A DNA stretch of 64,000 bases from Polyangia bacterium (GTDB lineage Bacteria > Myxococcota_A > Polyangia > Nannocystales > Nannocystaceae): the NCBI GenBank assembly GCA_030429545.1, contig JAUIFF010000017.1:122309-186308 (forward strand). Direction: 5' to 3'. Shown piece by piece: positions 45,199-53,698 of the stretch. A program made the translations under genes and the position numbers. Position 1 is the stretch's first letter. The number at the start of each line of letters is the position of its first letter. Under the pieces are notes generated by a model that did not search any database, was not told where the DNA came from, and saw only the letters and a list, made by a program, of their open reading frames with translations.

Positions 45199-45609
45199 AT
45201 GTCTGATGTCAACCCCTACGCAGCCCCCGAATCCAACCTCGAAGGTGAACGTCGCGGCCAGGTATTTGCCCTGTCCCGCGAGGTCCGCACGCTGGTCACC
45301 ACCACCGCAACCCTCATGATCATGGCCGGAGTGTTGGAGCTGATTCCCTCGGCCATTGCCTTTGCCACACAAGAGGTCTCGCTCAAGACCACGGGCACGC
45401 TCGCACTACTCGGACTGGTCCCCGCATTCGTTGCATTTGCAGGTTTCACCCTGCAAAAACTCGAACGCGCCGGCAACGACCGCGAAACCCTGCTGGCCGG
45501 ATTTCGCCAGCTCTACGTCGCGTTTTTGGTCAAGGGCGTCATCCTCTTGATTCTGGTCGCATTTTCGGCCCTGACCTTCCTCGGCATTACGGCCATGGGC
45601 ATCTTCTAG
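45199..45609 (+). CDS. Small membrane protein of unknown function, NPYAAP type
   Basis: A 136-residue protein starting MSDVNPYAAPESN, a soluble N-terminal tag common in unrelated planctomycete and myxobacterial membrane proteins. Three hydrophobic segments follow (MIMAGVLELIPSAIAF; LALLGLVPAFVAFAGF; LVKGVILLILVAFSALTFLG). A good ribosome site (GAGGAG, 45185-45190) overlaps the previous stop, so translation of the two is likely linked. Function is unknown. Confidence 0.72.
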   Translation: MSDVNPYAAPESNLEGERRGQVFALSREVRTLVTTTATLMIMAGVLELIPSAIAFATQEVSLKTTGTLALLGLVPAFVAFAGFTLQKLERAGNDRETLLAGFRQLYVAFLVKGVILLILVAFSALTFLGITAMGIF

Positions 45610-45612
45610 ATT

Positions 45613-45631
45613 ATTTGCACAAGCAAATTTT
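45613..45631 (+). terminator. AT-rich hairpin with T run
   Basis: ATTTGC and GCAAAT with a 4-base loop ACAA, followed by TTT. The stem is weak, but it lies four bases after the stop of the last plus-strand gene, so it could terminate that transcript. Confidence 0.4.
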
Positions 45632-45684
45632 GGGAGGCCGAGTCGCAGCACCCTGTGGGTGCTCGACCGTGCAAGTTCCCAGAA

Positions 45685-46728
45685 CTAGGCGTTGTCGGTA
45701 CGTACGCGGGGCGTGATAAATACGCGCTGCCCCGTCTCGACACGATTTGCCATCAAACTGCGCTCATAGGCCGCCGGGTCCTGTGCCTTGCCCAGCTCGA
45801 CACCGGCGTTGGATGTGAGCACCCGGCTCATCGCCAACGCGGTTTTAAAGAGGTCGACTTGGAACGCCCGCCGACCGGCCATAAACCGTGTGGCGACCCC
45901 CACAATCAACTCATCGTTGCGCAAATTCTCAACGGAGTGCCACCACCACGGCGGGTTGATCAACAGGTCGCCTGGCTCGAGGGTCGCCTCGTAGCGCACG
46001 AGACGATCAAACCAGTGCGAGCCACTTTCATCGCCAAAGGGCTGGACCGTGCAACTGGTCGCGGCATAGCCGTTGGTGAACACTTTGGCACGCAAAAATG
46101 GGGTCTGGTCGGGGGGTATAAAAAACCACTTCTTTCGCCCGCTCATCTGGCGAAACAGGTTGATACTCGAAGCGCTGTGAACCGTGGTCCCCTGCCCTGT
46201 GTGCCCTAAAAACATCTGATAAAACAGCGGAGCGACGGCCGGCTGCTGCGGGCAGAGGGCCTGGGTCACCTCGCTCTCGACCATCGCGCACAACTCTGGC
46301 CGCCGTTGAAACAACGCAGCTGTACCCGAGATGTAGTTCTCAGGGTTTTCGAGCGCCTCACGCATGCTCAGCAGGTACGAGCCTTCGGAGTTGGCACACA
46401 GCACCTCCTCGTCGGGGTAGTGCTCGAGCCACCATTCCCGCCGGCCCCAATTGGCCAGCCCCTGTGTCCCTCGAAGTGCACCCCGCACGACCACCGGGCG
46501 TGTGTAGTCCTCGCTTAGATCGACCACGGCATCACGGATTGCGCGACCAGCCCGGCTCGCATCGAGTTCGCGCAGGGGCACCGCCTGGCGCCTGGGCAGC
46601 GAGGCTATCAGCCTGCTGTGCATGTGCTTAAACGAGTCGGACTCGAGAATCGACCAGCGCGACCAGACGTCGGTAGCGATACCAACATTCGTTATTGCGT
46701 GTGCAAGTGTTCGGGTAACTCGGTTCAT
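45685..46728 (-). CDS. JmjC-like cupin (cupin_8) protein A
   Basis: A 347-residue protein of the cupin_8/JmjC-like family, normally iron(II)/2-oxoglutarate hydroxylases. The core is GQGTTVHSASSINLFRQMSG, then KKWFFIPP, and the distal His is in NPPWWWHSVENL. The first metal motif, usually HxD, reads HSA here, so the carboxylate ligand is missing and iron binding is doubtful. It is a shorter, more distant relative of the two 420-residue proteins at 46801 and 53699. It is the downstream gene of the leftward pair, 72 bases after the second cupin. Confidence 0.78.
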   Translation of the reverse strand: MNRVTRTLAHAITNVGIATDVWSRWSILESDSFKHMHSRLIASLPRRQAVPLRELDASRAGRAIRDAVVDLSEDYTRPVVVRGALRGTQGLANWGRREWWLEHYPDEEVLCANSEGSYLLSMREALENPENYISGTAALFQRRPELCAMVESEVTQALCPQQPAVAPLFYQMFLGHTGQGTTVHSASSINLFRQMSGRKKWFFIPPDQTPFLRAKVFTNGYAATSCTVQPFGDESGSHWFDRLVRYEATLEPGDLLINPPWWWHSVENLRNDELIVGVATRFMAGRRAFQVDLFKTALAMSRVLTSNAGVELGKAQDPAAYERSLMANRVETGQRVFITPRVRTDNA

Positions 46729-46800
46729 CGGATATCCAATCGGTGGCGGAATTTTTACGATTGCTCTTGAGTCTCAAATTTATTGTAGGCGCAACAAACG

Positions 46801-48063
46801 TTAAAAGCGATGCCGCATGCCAAACACTTTTTCGCTCGAGATTTTTCGCTGGAGGTGGGCGAAGCGACCGCGCTTTTCTCGGACTGTGACGTCGCCTGTG
46901 AGCTGGGGGCTGGGGTTGCGCAAAATACTGTGGAGAAACCCCCAGCCCTTGACCCCGGCAAAAAACAAAAAGCTACGCATGCGGTCAATGTCGTAGTCGG
47001 TCTCGGTCATCCGCAGGTCACTGCCGACCTGGCCACCCCGGATCCAACGGCTCGCCACCGCCACGGTTTTCTCACTGTCGTTTTTGACGGCGTGCCACCA
47101 CCACGGCGGATTGAGCAACACATCCCCGGGTTCGAGCGTGACCTTAAAGATCGGGCAATGGCCAAATGCCGGGAAAAAATCGCGGTCGTACTCGTCGGGG
47201 TAGGCACACAGGGCAAAGGTTGCGGCCTGCCCGACCGCGTTCATCGGGTAGATCAAAAACCCGTGTCGCGGGTCGACGAAGTACCAGGTTTTGCGCCCCT
47301 GGAGGTTGAGAAACCAATTCCACGTGCCGGCCGAGTGAAATGGCGAGCCGGTCCCGCGCCGCCCCAAAAATAGTTGGAGGTGGGTCGGCAACATATCGCA
47401 AAACGCCTTGAGCCGGTCTAGGGGCAGGTCGTCGATCAGCTCGGGGTAGCGGCGAAACAGGATCTCACAATTATGTAGGTACACCTTATCTGAGCGCACG
47501 GCGTCGAGTTTGCCCGGCTCACCGTCGAGTTCCTTGGTGGTCAGCAGCACGTCTTCATCGGCAAATCGCTCGACAAACGAATCAAACGTCCATGTGCGGC
47601 CCGCTGTCGATTCGCCCGCGAGCCCGCGTAGAACAACCGGATGGGGCCGCTTGATATACTCCTGATGAAACACCTCGGCCGGACGGTTGCGCCAATCAAA
47701 CTCTGGCAGCGGGATCTCGCGCGAGGCCTGTGGCTGGTTGCGGCAGGCCGCCAAGACCCGGCGATACATGGCCTCGTGACATTTGTTGGCGACAAATCGC
47801 ATCCCACTAAAGCGATAGGCAACCGCGCCCAGCGGGTGTTGGCGGGACATCGCCGCCAGTGTCCACAACAGTTTGATCCCCACCGAGGTTTGCCAATCGA
47901 CCTCGGGACCCTTTTGCGGGGTCGACTCTGGATGGCCAGTCAGCGACTTTGACAACAACGGCTTGAGCCCGCCCCAGGTCTCGGCTGCGTACTTCGTTCG
48001 AATCGCCAGCTGCAACCCTGCCGCCTGTAGCCACCCACGATCGGGGATCCCTGAAACATTCAT
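46801..48063 (-). CDS. JmjC-like cupin protein B (420 residues)
   Basis: A 420-residue protein with an N-terminal helical region of about 130 residues (WLQAAGLQLAIRTKYAAETW) of unknown type and a C-terminal cupin_8/JmjC-like domain. The core reads GTGSPFHSAGTWNWFLNL, GRKTWYFVDP and NPPWWWHAVKND. The HxD motif is again HSA. The C-terminus EKVFGMRHRF is nearly identical to that of the protein at 53699. It reads away from the FAAL gene, with a 230-base divergent spacer. ATG 48063 was chosen because homology with the paralog begins there. Confidence 0.82.
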   Translation of the reverse strand: MNVSGIPDRGWLQAAGLQLAIRTKYAAETWGGLKPLLSKSLTGHPESTPQKGPEVDWQTSVGIKLLWTLAAMSRQHPLGAVAYRFSGMRFVANKCHEAMYRRVLAACRNQPQASREIPLPEFDWRNRPAEVFHQEYIKRPHPVVLRGLAGESTAGRTWTFDSFVERFADEDVLLTTKELDGEPGKLDAVRSDKVYLHNCEILFRRYPELIDDLPLDRLKAFCDMLPTHLQLFLGRRGTGSPFHSAGTWNWFLNLQGRKTWYFVDPRHGFLIYPMNAVGQAATFALCAYPDEYDRDFFPAFGHCPIFKVTLEPGDVLLNPPWWWHAVKNDSEKTVAVASRWIRGGQVGSDLRMTETDYDIDRMRSFLFFAGVKGWGFLHSILRNPSPQLTGDVTVREKRGRFAHLQRKISSEKVFGMRHRF

Positions 48064-48293
48064 TTGTCTGCCTTTCGCCGCGAGCACCCGACCGCGAAAC
48101 AAGCGCATATTTTGGGCCGGTCGCAACGGATTTCTTGCATAGGCAGGAAGATCAATCAAGGGGTTCGAGCCTGCGGGCGTCATCAAACGTAAGTTGTAGC
48201 TGCATATTGTATCCACGAGTTGTGCGGGAGGTAACAGCTCGACACCACCGCAGACCTTGCAAGCGATTTTCCCGCGAACGTACAGTCCGCGCG
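48064..48293. promoter_or_regulatory. Divergent promoter region of the biosynthetic island
   Basis: The 230-base spacer must carry promoters for the leftward cupin pair and the rightward megasynthase operon. It has a TGYANNTRCA copy at 48195. An in-frame extension of the megasynthase to 48135 lies here, but the domain starts near 48294. No sigma factor box was identified. Confidence 0.5.
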
Positions 48294-51200
48294 ATGATTC
48301 GCCAGGTCGAAGCCGGCAACTCCCCCAACTCATTGATGGAGCTGCTCCAGCAGCGATGCGACTCACCCCTCGACATTGCCCTGCGATTTTTGCAATCGGG
48401 CGAGGTCTCGGGCCCGGCGATCTGCTGGAGTTGGCGCGACCTCGACAGGCGTGCCCGCGAGATCGCCGGTCGCCTGCAAACCCTGGGCTACGCCGGCGAA
48501 CGGGCCCTCATGCTGTTTCCCCCCGGCCCGGAATTTCTTGCGGCCTTCTTTGGTTGTATATACGCGCGAGTCGTCGCGGTGCCTGCCTACCCCCCAGACC
48601 CGGCCCGAATCGACGCCACACTCCCACGCCTGCAGGGGATCGCTCGCAGTGCACGACCCGCGGTGCTGCTGACAACATCCGGGCTCGCCGGCGTACTCCC
48701 GGCCTTTGCCGCCCTCGCCCCCGAACTCGCCGTACTGCAAGTCGTCACCACCGACGATGCCGACCCGGGCTGGGCCAACGCCTGGCGCCGACCCGGGCTC
48801 ACCCGCAACGACCTCGCGTTTTTACAGTACACCTCGGGGTCAACCGGCCAGCCCAAGGGCGTGATGATCTCCCATGGCAACCTGCTGGCCAACCTCGAAA
48901 TGATCGAGAGCTCCTACGTCGTCGATGGTCCAAGCCTGGTCTCGTGGCTACCACCGTTTCACGACATGGGGCTTATCGGAGCCATGCTCGGCCCGGTGAT
49001 TCTCGATATGACGGTGACATTTTTCTCGCCGATCGACTTTATCAAACGCCCGATTCGCTGGCTGCAAGCCATCAGCCACTTTGGTGCCTCGATTTCGGGC
49101 GCCCCAAACTTTGCATATGCACTCGTCACCAAGAAGGCGACGCCCGACGATGTCGCAAAGCTCGACCTGAGCCGCTGGCAACTCGCGTTTTGCGGAGCCG
49201 AGCCGGTACGCGCCGACACATTGCATGCATTTGCAAATACGTTCGCGCCCGCGGGATTTCGCCGTCGAGCCTTCAATCCGACCTACGGCCTAGCAGAAGC
49301 CACGTTGTTGGTGACCGGGGGCAACATTGTCCCCGACAAGTACCTCCAACATTGCGACACCGATGCCCTGCGCCAGGGCGAGGTTAAACCGGGCACGGGC
49401 CAGACCTTGGTGAGTTCGGGCTCACCCATACTCGACACCGAGGTCGCAATTTTGCGGGCCGATGGCACCCCCTGTGCGGAAAACTTGGTCGGTGAAATCG
49501 GCCTGCGGGGCCCGGCCGTGGCCGCGGGCTATTGGGAGCTTCCCGAGCAAACCGCAGCGCGTTTTCACTGGCGTGCAGCCGACGGACAAACCTGGTTGCG
49601 AACCGGCGACCTCGGGTTTATCCACGACGGACAGCTGTTTGTCACCGGACGCACCAAGGACCTGTTGGTGATCCGCGGACGCAACCACTACCCGCAGGAT
49701 ATCGAAGCCACGGTTGAGGCCGCGCATCCGGCCGTGCGTGCCGGCTGTGTCGCGGCCTTTGCCATTGCCAAGGGCGCAACCGAAACCCTGGCCGTGGTCG
49801 CAGAGGTCCGCCACGACGCCAACCTCGATACGGTCGAGGCCGCGATTCGCAAGGCGATTGCAAGTACACATGAATTGACGGTCGATGGGCTTGCCCTGAT
49901 AGCGCCCCGGGCGATCCCGAAAACCACCAGTGGCAAGATCCAACGCCAGGCCTGTCGCCAGGCGTGGCTCGAGGGCACCCTGCCCACGCGCCGGCGGGTT
50001 GGTGCGGTCGCACGACCTGGGGGGCTGCCCGAATGGCTCGTCAAACATCTGGTCGATGAGTCAGGTATTTTGGCGAGCCACATTCGCCCCGAGGTCACGC
50101 TGCAGCAGCTCGGGCTCGACTCGATGGCCATGGTTCAACTCGCCGGCGTGGCCGAGGAGCGCATTGGTGTCGAGGTCCCGGTCGAAATCATTTTTGACCG
50201 CACACTGGCCGAAATCGCCGCCTGGGTCGATCACACCGGGCTGCCCACCACCATGCTCGAGCGCCCCGACCTCGAAGCTGCAGCCGCCCTCGACCCGAGT
50301 ATCCAGCCGCGCGTGGGTAGCAAAACCGGCCAGGCGTTCTTCCTCACCGGGGCGACGGGTTTGGTCGGTGCCCATCTGCTCGCCGAACTGCTCTCCCGCA
50401 GTCACCGGCGCGTGATCTGTCTGGTCCGCGCCAACGATTGTGCACATGCACAAAAACGGATCGCCGAGGTTGCCAACCGGCTGCAGCTCGAGGTCGATAC
50501 CAGCCGGCTCGAGTTCATTGTCGGCGACCTTGCCAAACCTCGGTTTGGCCTCTCGCCAGCGGCGTTTGAGCAACTCGCCGGTGCGACCTGGCGGATCGTT
50601 CACTGTGGGGCGCGGGTTGATTGGTCGGCCCGGTTTGAGGAACTGCGAGCCGCCAACGTCGGCGGCACAATCGAGGTGATCCGCCTGGCCGCCATGGCCA
50701 ACGCGGCGATTCACCACGTGTCGTCACTCGGGGTTTACCCGCTCGGCTTGTCGAACCGAGCAGGGTTTGACGAGCACGAAAACGTGTCTGAAGGGGCATC
50801 TTTGCGGGTGCCCTATTTTCAGTCCAAATGGGCCGCCGAACGGGCCCTCGAACACGCCCAGGCGCGTGGCATTGCGGTAGCGATCTATCGCCCGGGGTTT
50901 GTCACCGGGCACTCAAAAACCGGTATCGAACTCGACCCGGCAAGTCAGCTGTTTGCCGCGTTCGTCAGCGGCATCGTTCGCCTAGGGACCGCCCCCGCTG
51001 TCGACAAAGTACTCGGGGTGGTGCCTGTGGATTTTGTTGCAACTGCAATTGCTGCGCTGAGCCTGGGCGACGACACGGCCGGCCAGCGCTTTACCCTGCT
51101 CAACCCCCACCCCATTCAGCAGTCGGCGTTTTACAAGATGCTGCGTGGGCGGGCCTACCGGATTCGGCCAATGGCCTACCCGCGTTGGCGCGAGCAGGTG

Positions 51201-52553
51201 CTACGCCTGCCACGCGAGGACCGCGAAAACTCGCTCGCCCGTTTTGCCCTGTACTACCGCACTGTCACCCCGCAGGTGATGCGCCGGCTCGAGGCGACGT
51301 TGAGCACCCGGATCCCAATCGACGATGGCGACACGCGGGCGCGGCTTGCTGCCCTCGGGATTCGCTGCCCGCCGGTCGATGCCCAGCTGCTCGATACCTA
51401 TCTCGATGCCTACGTCGCCGCCGGACTGCTGCCGAGCCCGCGGATCGAAGTTGGTGAGGAGCGGCCGGCACATGCTCCGACCCTGCTCGAGCTCGACCAA
51501 CTCGCGGCCCCCTGGCGAGCCGCTAAAGACCGAGCTGCGGCCCACAAACACGATGTCGTCGACGGTCTCAACGACGCCGAAAGCCGGATGATTCACCTCT
51601 ACGACCTCGCTAAAAAACGCCAGTGGGACGCCCACGAACGGCTCGATTGGTCGCTGGAAATCGATCCCGAAAACCCCCAGCAATTGCCCGATGCCTCGAT
51701 CCCGATCTTTCGCTCGCCGGTGTGGGAAAAGCTCGGCCCACGCGAGCGCGTGGAGTTGCGCCGCCACCATCAGGCCTGGCAGCTGTCACAGTTTTTGGCC
51801 GGCGAGCAGGGGGCATTGCTGTGTGCCGGGCGGATTGTGCAAAACGCCCCCAATGCGGCTGCGAGGATGTACTGCGCCACCCAGGTTGTCGACGAGGCGC
51901 GCCACATCGAAGTTTTTGCCCGCCTGCTCCACCAAAAAATCGGGCTCTCGCACACGGTCTCGCCATCGTTGCAGCGGCTACTCGACGACGTGCTCTACGA
52001 CCGACGTTGGGACCTCACCTGTCTCGGCATGCAGGTGTTGATCGAGGGCCTCGGCCTGGCCGTGTTTGCGATGATCCGCGACCGCAGCCAGCACCCACTC
52101 GTTGCAGCTGCACATGCCTATGTCGCCCAGGACGAAGCCCGCCATGTCGCGTTTGGCCGGATCCAGCTCAGCCAACTCTACCGCGAACTTTCGGCCAGTG
52201 AACTGCGTGAGCGCGAGGAGTTTGTGGTCGAGGCCTCCTACCTTTTGCGCGACCGGTTTGCCGCCCGCGACCTGTGGGAGCACCTCGGGCTACCTGTCGA
52301 CCGCTGCGTCGGTTGGATCGAGGACTCCGGCTACATGCACCACTACCGCGCCGAGCTGTTTCGCCGGATCGTCCCGATTGTCCGGGCGATTGGGCTGTGG
52401 AGCCCCCGGGTGCAAGATGCATATGCACGAATGGGCATTCTCGACTTCGCCGAGGTCGAGGTCGACGCCCTCATGGCCGAGGACGAAGCCATTGCCGAAC
52501 GCTTTGACAGCGGCGTGTTTCAGCTCCCCAACACCGACCTAGGAGGCCTGTAA
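48294..52553 (+). CDS. Megasynthase: fatty-acyl-AMP ligase, carrier protein, thioester reductase, di-iron oxygenase
   Basis: A 1419-residue fusion. Residues about 10-590 are a FAAL: QYTSGSTGQPKGVM, SWLPPFHDMGLIG, SGAPNFAYAL, TYGLAEATLLV. An acyl carrier follows, with the phosphopantetheine Ser in LGLDSMAM near 607. Residues about 680-1060 are a Lys2-type thioester reductase (LTGATGLVGAHLLAEL, and YFQSK as the YxxxK motif). The C-terminal domain has two E-X28-DExxH motifs (E near 1170 with DEARH near 1199; E near 1248 with DEARH near 1279), as in AurF-like di-iron oxygenases. Inferred path: fatty acid, acyl-AMP, acyl-carrier, aldehyde, then oxidation. AGGAGG at 52541 starts the next gene. Confidence 0.9.
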   Translation: MIRQVEAGNSPNSLMELLQQRCDSPLDIALRFLQSGEVSGPAICWSWRDLDRRAREIAGRLQTLGYAGERALMLFPPGPEFLAAFFGCIYARVVAVPAYPPDPARIDATLPRLQGIARSARPAVLLTTSGLAGVLPAFAALAPELAVLQVVTTDDADPGWANAWRRPGLTRNDLAFLQYTSGSTGQPKGVMISHGNLLANLEMIESSYVVDGPSLVSWLPPFHDMGLIGAMLGPVILDMTVTFFSPIDFIKRPIRWLQAISHFGASISGAPNFAYALVTKKATPDDVAKLDLSRWQLAFCGAEPVRADTLHAFANTFAPAGFRRRAFNPTYGLAEATLLVTGGNIVPDKYLQHCDTDALRQGEVKPGTGQTLVSSGSPILDTEVAILRADGTPCAENLVGEIGLRGPAVAAGYWELPEQTAARFHWRAADGQTWLRTGDLGFIHDGQLFVTGRTKDLLVIRGRNHYPQDIEATVEAAHPAVRAGCVAAFAIAKGATETLAVVAEVRHDANLDTVEAAIRKAIASTHELTVDGLALIAPRAIPKTTSGKIQRQACRQAWLEGTLPTRRRVGAVARPGGLPEWLVKHLVDESGILASHIRPEVTLQQLGLDSMAMVQLAGVAEERIGVEVPVEIIFDRTLAEIAAWVDHTGLPTTMLERPDLEAAAALDPSIQPRVGSKTGQAFFLTGATGLVGAHLLAELLSRSHRRVICLVRANDCAHAQKRIAEVANRLQLEVDTSRLEFIVGDLAKPRFGLSPAAFEQLAGATWRIVHCGARVDWSARFEELRAANVGGTIEVIRLAAMANAAIHHVSSLGVYPLGLSNRAGFDEHENVSEGASLRVPYFQSKWAAERALEHAQARGIAVAIYRPGFVTGHSKTGIELDPASQLFAAFVSGIVRLGTAPAVDKVLGVVPVDFVATAIAALSLGDDTAGQRFTLLNPHPIQQSAFYKMLRGRAYRIRPMAYPRWREQVLRLPREDRENSLARFALYYRTVTPQVMRRLEATLSTRIPIDDGDTRARLAALGIRCPPVDAQLLDTYLDAYVAAGLLPSPRIEVGEERPAHAPTLLELDQLAAPWRAAKDRAAAHKHDVVDGLNDAESRMIHLYDLAKKRQWDAHERLDWSLEIDPENPQQLPDASIPIFRSPVWEKLGPRERVELRRHHQAWQLSQFLAGEQGALLCAGRIVQNAPNAAARMYCATQVVDEARHIEVFARLLHQKIGLSHTVSPSLQRLLDDVLYDRRWDLTCLGMQVLIEGLGLAVFAMIRDRSQHPLVAAAHAYVAQDEARHVAFGRIQLSQLYRELSASELREREEFVVEASYLLRDRFAARDLWEHLGLPVDRCVGWIEDSGYMHHYRAELFRRIVPIVRAIGLWSPRVQDAYARMGILDFAEVEVDALMAEDEAIAERFDSGVFQLPNTDLGGL
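52541..52546 (+). promoter_or_regulatory. Ribosome binding site AGGAGG for the sulfotransferase gene
   Basis: A perfect AGGAGG inside the last codons of the megasynthase gene stands seven bases before ATG 52554, which directly abuts the TAA stop. The two genes are translationally coupled. Confidence 0.8.
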
Positions 52554-53678
52554 ATGTCACTCCTCGACCCGGACATCCTGATTGAAAAAGCCCACCAGCT
52601 GGTGCGTTCGAGCGACCTGCTGGGCACCGAGTGGCAACCGGCGTTTCGCGTGTTGCTGCAGGCCATCGAGACCGAGGCCGGCCTGTCACCCGCGCGCAGC
52701 GAACGGGTTGTCGGCGAAATGCTCAACCTGTTGAGCACCCGAGGACGGGTCGCCGCCCTCCTCAACCACCGCCCTGAGCTACGCGACTGCAAAATGCCGG
52801 CCCCGGCCGTGATCACCGGCTTGCCGCGCACCGGCACCACCCTGCTGCACAACCTCATGGCCGTGGTCCCGGGCAACCGTGCCTACCGTCTGTGGGAGCT
52901 GCGAGCTCCGGTGTTTGCAATCGGTGCACCCGTCGACCAGGCCCGCCGCGAACTGCAAGCCACCCAGGAAATTCTCACCTGGCTGTACGACCAGGCACCG
53001 GCATTTCGCGGGATTCACCCGATGGCCGCCGACACCCCCGACGAATGTAACTGGCTGCTGCGCACTTCCTTTACCACGCCGTTTTTCTCGTGGCTCAACT
53101 ACGTCCCTACCTACGACGAATATCTCGCCACCGCCGACCATCGCCCGGCCTACCGCGATTGGGACCTACTGCTGCGACTGCTGCGGTGGCGCTCGCCCGG
53201 TGGCGCTCCTGTGCTCAAAGATCCGGGCCACATCTGGGCCCTCGATGCCCTGTTTGATGTCCGCCCCGACACCCGGTTGATCGTGATGGCCCGCGACCCC
53301 GCCTCGTCGGTGCCCTCGCTTTGCAGCCTGTGCGCGACGCTCCAACAAATGAGTGCGGATGGTCCAAGCGACGCCGAAGTTGGCCAATACGTGCTGCAAA
53401 TGGTCACCCGTGGGCTGTCGCGCCTGTCCCGGGCTGTCGCCAACTACGGCAAACAAATCATGGTGGTCGACTACCGCAAGTTGGTTGCCGAGCCCGTCGC
53501 CACCGTGCGCGCGATTCAACAGTGGTTGGGGCGGCCGTTCGACAGCCGGGCAGAGCTTGCCTGTACAAACTTTCTCAACAACCAAAGGCGTGCACCCAAG
53601 CACCGCTACAGCCTCGAGCAATACGGCCTCACCCGCGCACAACTTCCCGCCCTCGACCTCCCCGGGTGGACAGCTTAA
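52554..53678 (+). CDS. PAPS-dependent sulfotransferase (Sulfotransfer_3 type)
   Basis: A 374-residue sulfotransferase that would move sulfate from PAPS to a hydroxyl. The 5'-phosphosulfate loop is ITGLPRTGTTLLHNLMA near residues 87-103, and the 3'-phosphate site is RLIVMARDPASSVPSL. VLKDPGHIWALDALFDVRPD and a C-terminal helical region complete the fold. The start directly follows the megasynthase stop, so the enzyme most likely acts on that enzyme's product, for example a hydroxylated lipid or alcohol. Related stand-alone sulfotransferases act on lipids in mycobacteria; this is inference only. Confidence 0.88.
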   Translation: MSLLDPDILIEKAHQLVRSSDLLGTEWQPAFRVLLQAIETEAGLSPARSERVVGEMLNLLSTRGRVAALLNHRPELRDCKMPAPAVITGLPRTGTTLLHNLMAVVPGNRAYRLWELRAPVFAIGAPVDQARRELQATQEILTWLYDQAPAFRGIHPMAADTPDECNWLLRTSFTTPFFSWLNYVPTYDEYLATADHRPAYRDWDLLLRLLRWRSPGGAPVLKDPGHIWALDALFDVRPDTRLIVMARDPASSVPSLCSLCATLQQMSADGPSDAEVGQYVLQMVTRGLSRLSRAVANYGKQIMVVDYRKLVAEPVATVRAIQQWLGRPFDSRAELACTNFLNNQRRAPKHRYSLEQYGLTRAQLPALDLPGWTA

Positions 53679-53698
53679 AACCCACGGACGACCTCACG

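Noticed and set aside
49422..50048. Minus-strand open frame within the FAAL gene
   Set aside because: It is antisense to the well-supported FAAL domain and has no recognisable protein features.
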